A stretch of DNA of 20,943 nt, from assembly GCA_031287135.1 (NCBI GenBank), contig JAITTK010000073.1, forward strand, positions 1-20,943, in the 5' to 3' direction. Shown piece by piece: positions 20,731 to 20,943 of the stretch. The notes below the pieces were generated by a model. It did not search any database. It saw nothing but the letters and a program-made list of their open reading frames with translations, and had not been told where the DNA came from. The position numbers were made by a program, and so were the translations under genes. The DNA is from Candidatus Methanoplasma reticulitermitis (lineage in GTDB: Archaea; Thermoplasmatota; Thermoplasmata; Methanomassiliicoccales; Methanomethylophilaceae). Numbering within the stretch: position 1 is the stretch's first letter; the number at the start of each line of letters is the position of its first letter.

Positions 20731-20943
20731 GTGTCCGAGAATATTTTCGTCATACAGGCTCTTCCGACAGGTTCCGACGGTTACCCTTACGATGAGATAG
20801 TGGATATAGCAGTCTGTGAAGTGGACCTCGACAGGAGCGAGTATCGGACCGTTTATCACAACGTGATATGTTATGATCCGAGGGACTTGGGTAAGAAGAA
20901 GCTTGATTTCCTCCTGGCCACCGGCGGGCCGTTCGCCGAAGAG
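20731..20943 (+). CDS. Exonuclease-fold protein without catalytic motif I (partial, runs off the window)
   Basis: The first 71 residues of a protein cut by the window edge. It aligns by eye, without gaps over about 45 residues, to the intact DEDDh exonuclease at 11763: VDIAVCEVDLDR against VDIGICAVDLER, then TVY and a YD pair at the same spacing. At motif I, however, the intact protein's LDTETTG is replaced by IQALPTG, so both metal-binding acidic residues are gone. No in-frame ATG exists upstream, and GTG 20731 lies at leaderless distance from a TATA box. It is therefore either an inactive paralog used for binding or regulation, or one relying on other residues; motifs II and III lie beyond the edge. 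Divergent from addB and may work with AddAB. Confidence 0.65.
   Translation, partial: MSENIFVIQALPTGSDGYPYDEIVDIAVCEVDLDRSEYRTVYHNVICYDPRDLGKKKLDFLLATGGPFAEE

Noticed and set aside
1..20943. tRNA genes, insertion sequences, phage genes or genes interrupted by an in-frame TAG
   Set aside because: No cloverleaf-like intergenic segment, transposase, integrase or split conserved gene was found on either strand.

Overview
The window reads as chromosomal DNA of an archaeon, most likely Thermoplasmatota and probably Methanomassiliicoccales (a methyl-reducing gut or sediment methanogen). The clues are an archaeal-only aromatic pathway enzyme (ADH synthase), a zinc-ribbon/PUA/PP-loop/ferredoxin protein of a type seen in methanogens, a cobyric acid synthase with a cysteine-rich N-terminal domain, archaeal TATA boxes at leaderless distances, and Shine-Dalgarno sites of the GGTGATC type. 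Of 16 complete genes, 15 end in TGA, one in TAA and none in TAG, which suits a lineage that reserves TAG for pyrrolysine. The taxonomic call is an inference; no rRNA or mcr gene lies in the window.

Layout. 1-1364: a short formate/nitrite-type channel (minus) and a small unknown gene (plus) diverge from an A/T inverted repeat; the unknown gene converges on another small unknown gene. 1466-3324: an aroA'-tyrA operon (minus) for aromatic amino acids, with an operator-like repeat at its start. 3456-5393: a large PP-loop sulfotransfer or reductase-like protein with an APS-reductase-style cysteine pattern and two ferredoxin clusters, divergent from a PLP aminotransferase (5495-6697). 6890-8227: RmuC. 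8329-11057: two overlapping CobQ-type genes, the first complete with a Cys-rich extension, the second without its glutaminase domain. 10965-11159: a ubiquitin-like sulfur carrier ending in Gly-Gly, antisense to the tail of the second CobQ. 11240-12371: a small membrane-anchored exported protein and a DEDDh exonuclease. 12372-14921: a P-type ATPase. 15088-20638: an AddB-AddA helicase-nuclease operon (minus). 20731 to the edge: the start of a second DEDD-exonuclease-like protein that has lost its first catalytic motif, divergent from addB.

How the genes fit together. aroA' makes the first committed compound of the archaeal route to dehydroquinate and TyrA acts late in tyrosine synthesis; the nearby aminotransferase could supply the transamination step. 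The CobQ pair points to corrinoid amidation, important in a methanogen that depends on corrinoid methyltransferases. RmuC, AddAB and the exonuclease pair form a bacterial-style DNA-repair content that is unusual for an archaeon.

The most interesting signals are the CobQ pair with complementary losses, the archaeal AddAB with its divergently paired pseudo-exonuclease, the PP-loop/PUA/ferredoxin protein, and a strong excess of TGATCA at stop codons. No tRNA, rRNA, CRISPR array, insertion sequence or integrase was seen, and no gene-free stretch exceeds 300 bases.
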